A DNA stretch of 64,000 nucleotides from Vitellaria paradoxa (Eukaryota > Streptophyta > Magnoliopsida > Ericales > Sapotaceae): assembly GCA_019916065.1 (NCBI GenBank), contig CM034240.1, positions 46,347,738-46,411,737 on the forward strand, read 5' to 3'. The translations under genes were made by a program, and so were the position numbers. Positions 61,677 through 64,000 of this stretch are shown here, in pieces. Under the pieces are notes generated by a model. That model was not told the DNA's origin, searched no databases, and saw only the letters and a program-made list of their open reading frames with translations. Positions within the stretch are counted from its first letter, which is position 1. Every line of letters begins with the position of its first letter.

Positions 61677-64000
61677 ATGTGGAACAACAGCGGACAGATT
61701 GCCCCGCCGGGCACCGGCGGCTCGTCGATACCGCCGCCTCCAGCGGCACAACCGTCTTACACCGTCCTGCCGTCTCCGGCGGAGGCGGAGGCTCGCTTAG
61801 AAGAAAAAGCGAGGAAGTGGATGCAGTTGAATTCGAAGCGTTATGGCGACAAGCGGAAGTTTGGATTCGTCGAGACTCAAAAGGAGGATATGCCTCCGGA
61901 ACATGTCAGGAAGATTATTAGGTAAGTTGTTGTTGGCCTTGCTTGGTGCTTGATTGGGAATTCAGTTGATTGTGTCGATGTGCCTGTCGAAATGACCGTA
62001 AATACACACACATATGTGCGCCTAAGTATGCTGTTTATTTCTATGCATGTTTTTTTTTAATGAACTTAGGAATTTGTATCTAATTTTGCTTGCTGCTTAG
62101 AACTGTAAGTTTGTGGCAAAAATAGAATACGAGTTACGGGATCGTGGTTTTCCACAGCGTACCCTAAACGAAGCTTGTGTTGTATTAATTGATTGTTTTT
62201 GTTTCTTGGCATTTTTTTCTTCTTTTCTTAGATTATATTTGGTGGTTTTATTTTATGTCTGAGCTGAAAATATAGGGCCTAGGATTAGTTCCATTCTGTT
62301 GATGTTTGTTGTGTGGTAGCTCCAGTAGATATTGAGTGAGAATTTTCTGAAATGGCTTGTAGTGAGTAGTCATACTTGAACCCTGAGCTCATATTTGAGG
62401 CTTCATTCTATTGCCCAATCAAGAGGGTATATGGAAATTTCCTCTTTAATGTCATATTGAGATGCTGGTTACTGATTCAAAATTTCCTATACTTCTATTA
62501 GTTATACATGATCATAGAAAGTATTGCAGTCGGGCTAGATTTTATTTTTCAAGGCATGTTGCCTTGTCAGAATTAGCGAACTAGATGTCATTCTAAAGTA
62601 CCAACTGATTGTAAAGAAGAAGTTCACGCATTGTAAAAATTGCATTCCTCAAATTTTGCCTTGACTTCTCCTACTAAGCTTATACAATTGTTCCTGTACA
62701 GACTATTACCAATATAATTGCCGTGGTAATGATACAGTCTCTGCCAACATTAAATATGACTATCAAGGCATCAACACTCCTTATTTTTGTTCTCCTTCTC
62801 TAATGCCATGTCTTTGTTACTATAGTAGACATTTCAAGACCTGTCTGCTGTTGTCACTATAGTAGACATTTCAAGACCTGTCTGTGCTGTCACTACCCTT
62901 CATTATCCGCAGCCTTTAATGTTGCCATCAGAAAGTTTGGTTATCTTCACATATACTACCATATCTACATATACTACTGTATCTCTGTGCCTGTCCGTGC
63001 TGTCACTGCCCTTATTATCTGCAACCTTTAATGTTGCCATCAGCAAGTTTTGTTATCTTTACATATACTACCATATCTCTGTGCTTGGCTTGCATGCTCT
63101 TATATAATTCTACAATTGCTACACTGATCATTGTTGCACAGTTCACATCTGCCTGGAAAATTAAATTAAATTAAATTTATAGAATAAGAATTTTTAAATA
63201 ATCAGCTAAAACTCACAACTGGACGGTAACTATTTATATTCTGGACATCCATTCTTTGACTTAGAAAACTAACTTCTAATTGAATTAGCATAGAGAATAT
63301 GCTGAAAAATTTTCACGCCCTATTCATCCACTAAGACGAGGCCTTATTCATGACTTCCTGGTCCAATGCTCTTTGGATACTTTTCATGTCAGAAGGTTTT
63401 GCAACCTTTATAGCTTAATTGCACTTATGAAAAAAAATTCATTTCATAAGTAGCCCATTAGATATGAATTTAAAATTATTTTTTATCATCTGAAAGTTAA
63501 AAGAGTAATGAGATAATAAATTGCAAGGCATGGGAGGAAAAAATGGAAGTAAATGCTCCATATTTATCGAGATGTATTTTGCATATTTAATATGGTTGAT
63601 TCATAGAGTCCATGATTTCGCCTGGAGTCCTGATTTCCTTTTGTTTTAGCTTCTGATTGTTTTGGCTGTTGTTGGTTCCATTGCCTGGTATCAGCTGGTC
63701 TGATTTGAATTTAAACATTCATTTAGTTTGATGTTTAGAGTTCAATAATTATGATGTCCTACATTTTTTATTTAGTAGATTTAACTTTTTTCTGACCTTT
63801 TGTCACGTGGAAGCTATGGTTCTTTGTACATTCTCGGTCAATGTTGGAGTCAAATTAGTGGCTTATTTCTGGCATATCCCTCCTTAAGGATCCATACAGT
63901 GTAGGTTGGTTCGAATTGTTATTAGGGTGAAATGATTGTTTAATATGATGGTCTTGTACAGGGATCATGGTGACATGTCTTCAAAAAAATTTCGTCATGA
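61677..64000 (+). CDS. PRP8: PRP8 splicing factor, N-terminal part (cut by window end)
   Basis: Central scaffold of the U5 snRNP and of the spliceosome catalytic core. Exon 1 is 61677-61921 (81 codons plus 2 bases), intron 61922-63961, and exon 2 starts at 63962 and runs off the right edge. The start at 61677 gives [15 protein letters not shown], the usual plant PRP8 beginning. Next comes a Pro/Ala-rich segment, then the near-invariant block [20 protein letters not shown] and [18 protein letters not shown], continuing [14 protein letters not shown] across the intron. Only about 95 of more than 2,300 residues lie here. The Pro/Ala linker looks somewhat short compared with what I recall for Arabidopsis. 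Identity is essentially certain. Confidence 0.97.
62819..63085. repeat. Tandem duplications in PRP8 intron 1
   Basis: A 37-bp unit (actatagtagacatttcaag...) at 62819 and 62856. A longer unit of period about 113 bp starts gtgctgtcact at 62884 and 62997 and includes tttaatgttgccatcag and catatactaccatatc. Confidence 0.9.

Noticed and set aside
1..64000. CRISPR array, bacterial defence cluster or viral genome
   Set aside because: No spaced repeat arrays or prokaryotic gene clusters. All tandem repeats seen are short simple or duplicated plant intronic/intergenic DNA.

Overview
This is nuclear DNA of a flowering plant, most likely a eudicot. Coding exons are short, with GT-AG introns. The intergenic DNA is very AT-rich and full of decayed transposons and microsatellites. 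The recognisable proteins are plant-type: a plastid DnaJ with a Ser-rich leader, a KOC1-like kinase, U11/U12-25K and PRP8. The species cannot be named from the sequence. There is no bacterial-style operon, CRISPR array, rRNA gene or intact tRNA gene.

Layout. (1) 1-18000: a chloroplast-type DnaJ (DJA5/DJA6-like) on the minus strand, ten exons between 17989 and 3137. A decayed 5.3-kb Ty3/gypsy retrotransposon lies antisense in intron 3 (9810-15088). (2) 20555-24272: a five-exon CUE-domain/coiled-coil protein gene, minus strand. (3) 28054-31591: a six-exon adenine phosphoribosyltransferase gene (APT3/5-like), minus strand. (4) 31600-45590: a 14-kb AT-rich gap without a recognisable gene. It holds MITE remnants, a three-copy tandem repeat of about 150 bp (38099-38555), and a SINE with 17-bp target-site duplications (40146-40408). 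(5) 45596-49266: a four-exon KOC1-like membrane-anchored kinase gene, minus strand. (6) 54013-57668: a five-exon U11/U12 snRNP 25 kDa gene, minus strand. (7) 61677 to the right edge: the first two exons of PRP8, plus strand, cut by the window end.

The genes are unrelated housekeeping functions: plastid protein folding, ubiquitin binding, adenine salvage, plastid-import kinase signalling and RNA splicing. The one functional link is the divergent U11/U12-25K / PRP8 pair, because PRP8 serves both spliceosomes. Exon boundaries were derived by hand by joining reading frames at GT/AG sites, and all junctions keep frame.

I found no convincing new biological system. The points most worth a second look are the retrotransposon inside the DnaJ intron, the ambiguous DnaJ 3' end, the Asn at the catalytic-Asp position of the KOC1-like kinase, several MITE families present as two or more copies in this window (one nested inside another), and the clean SINE insertion.
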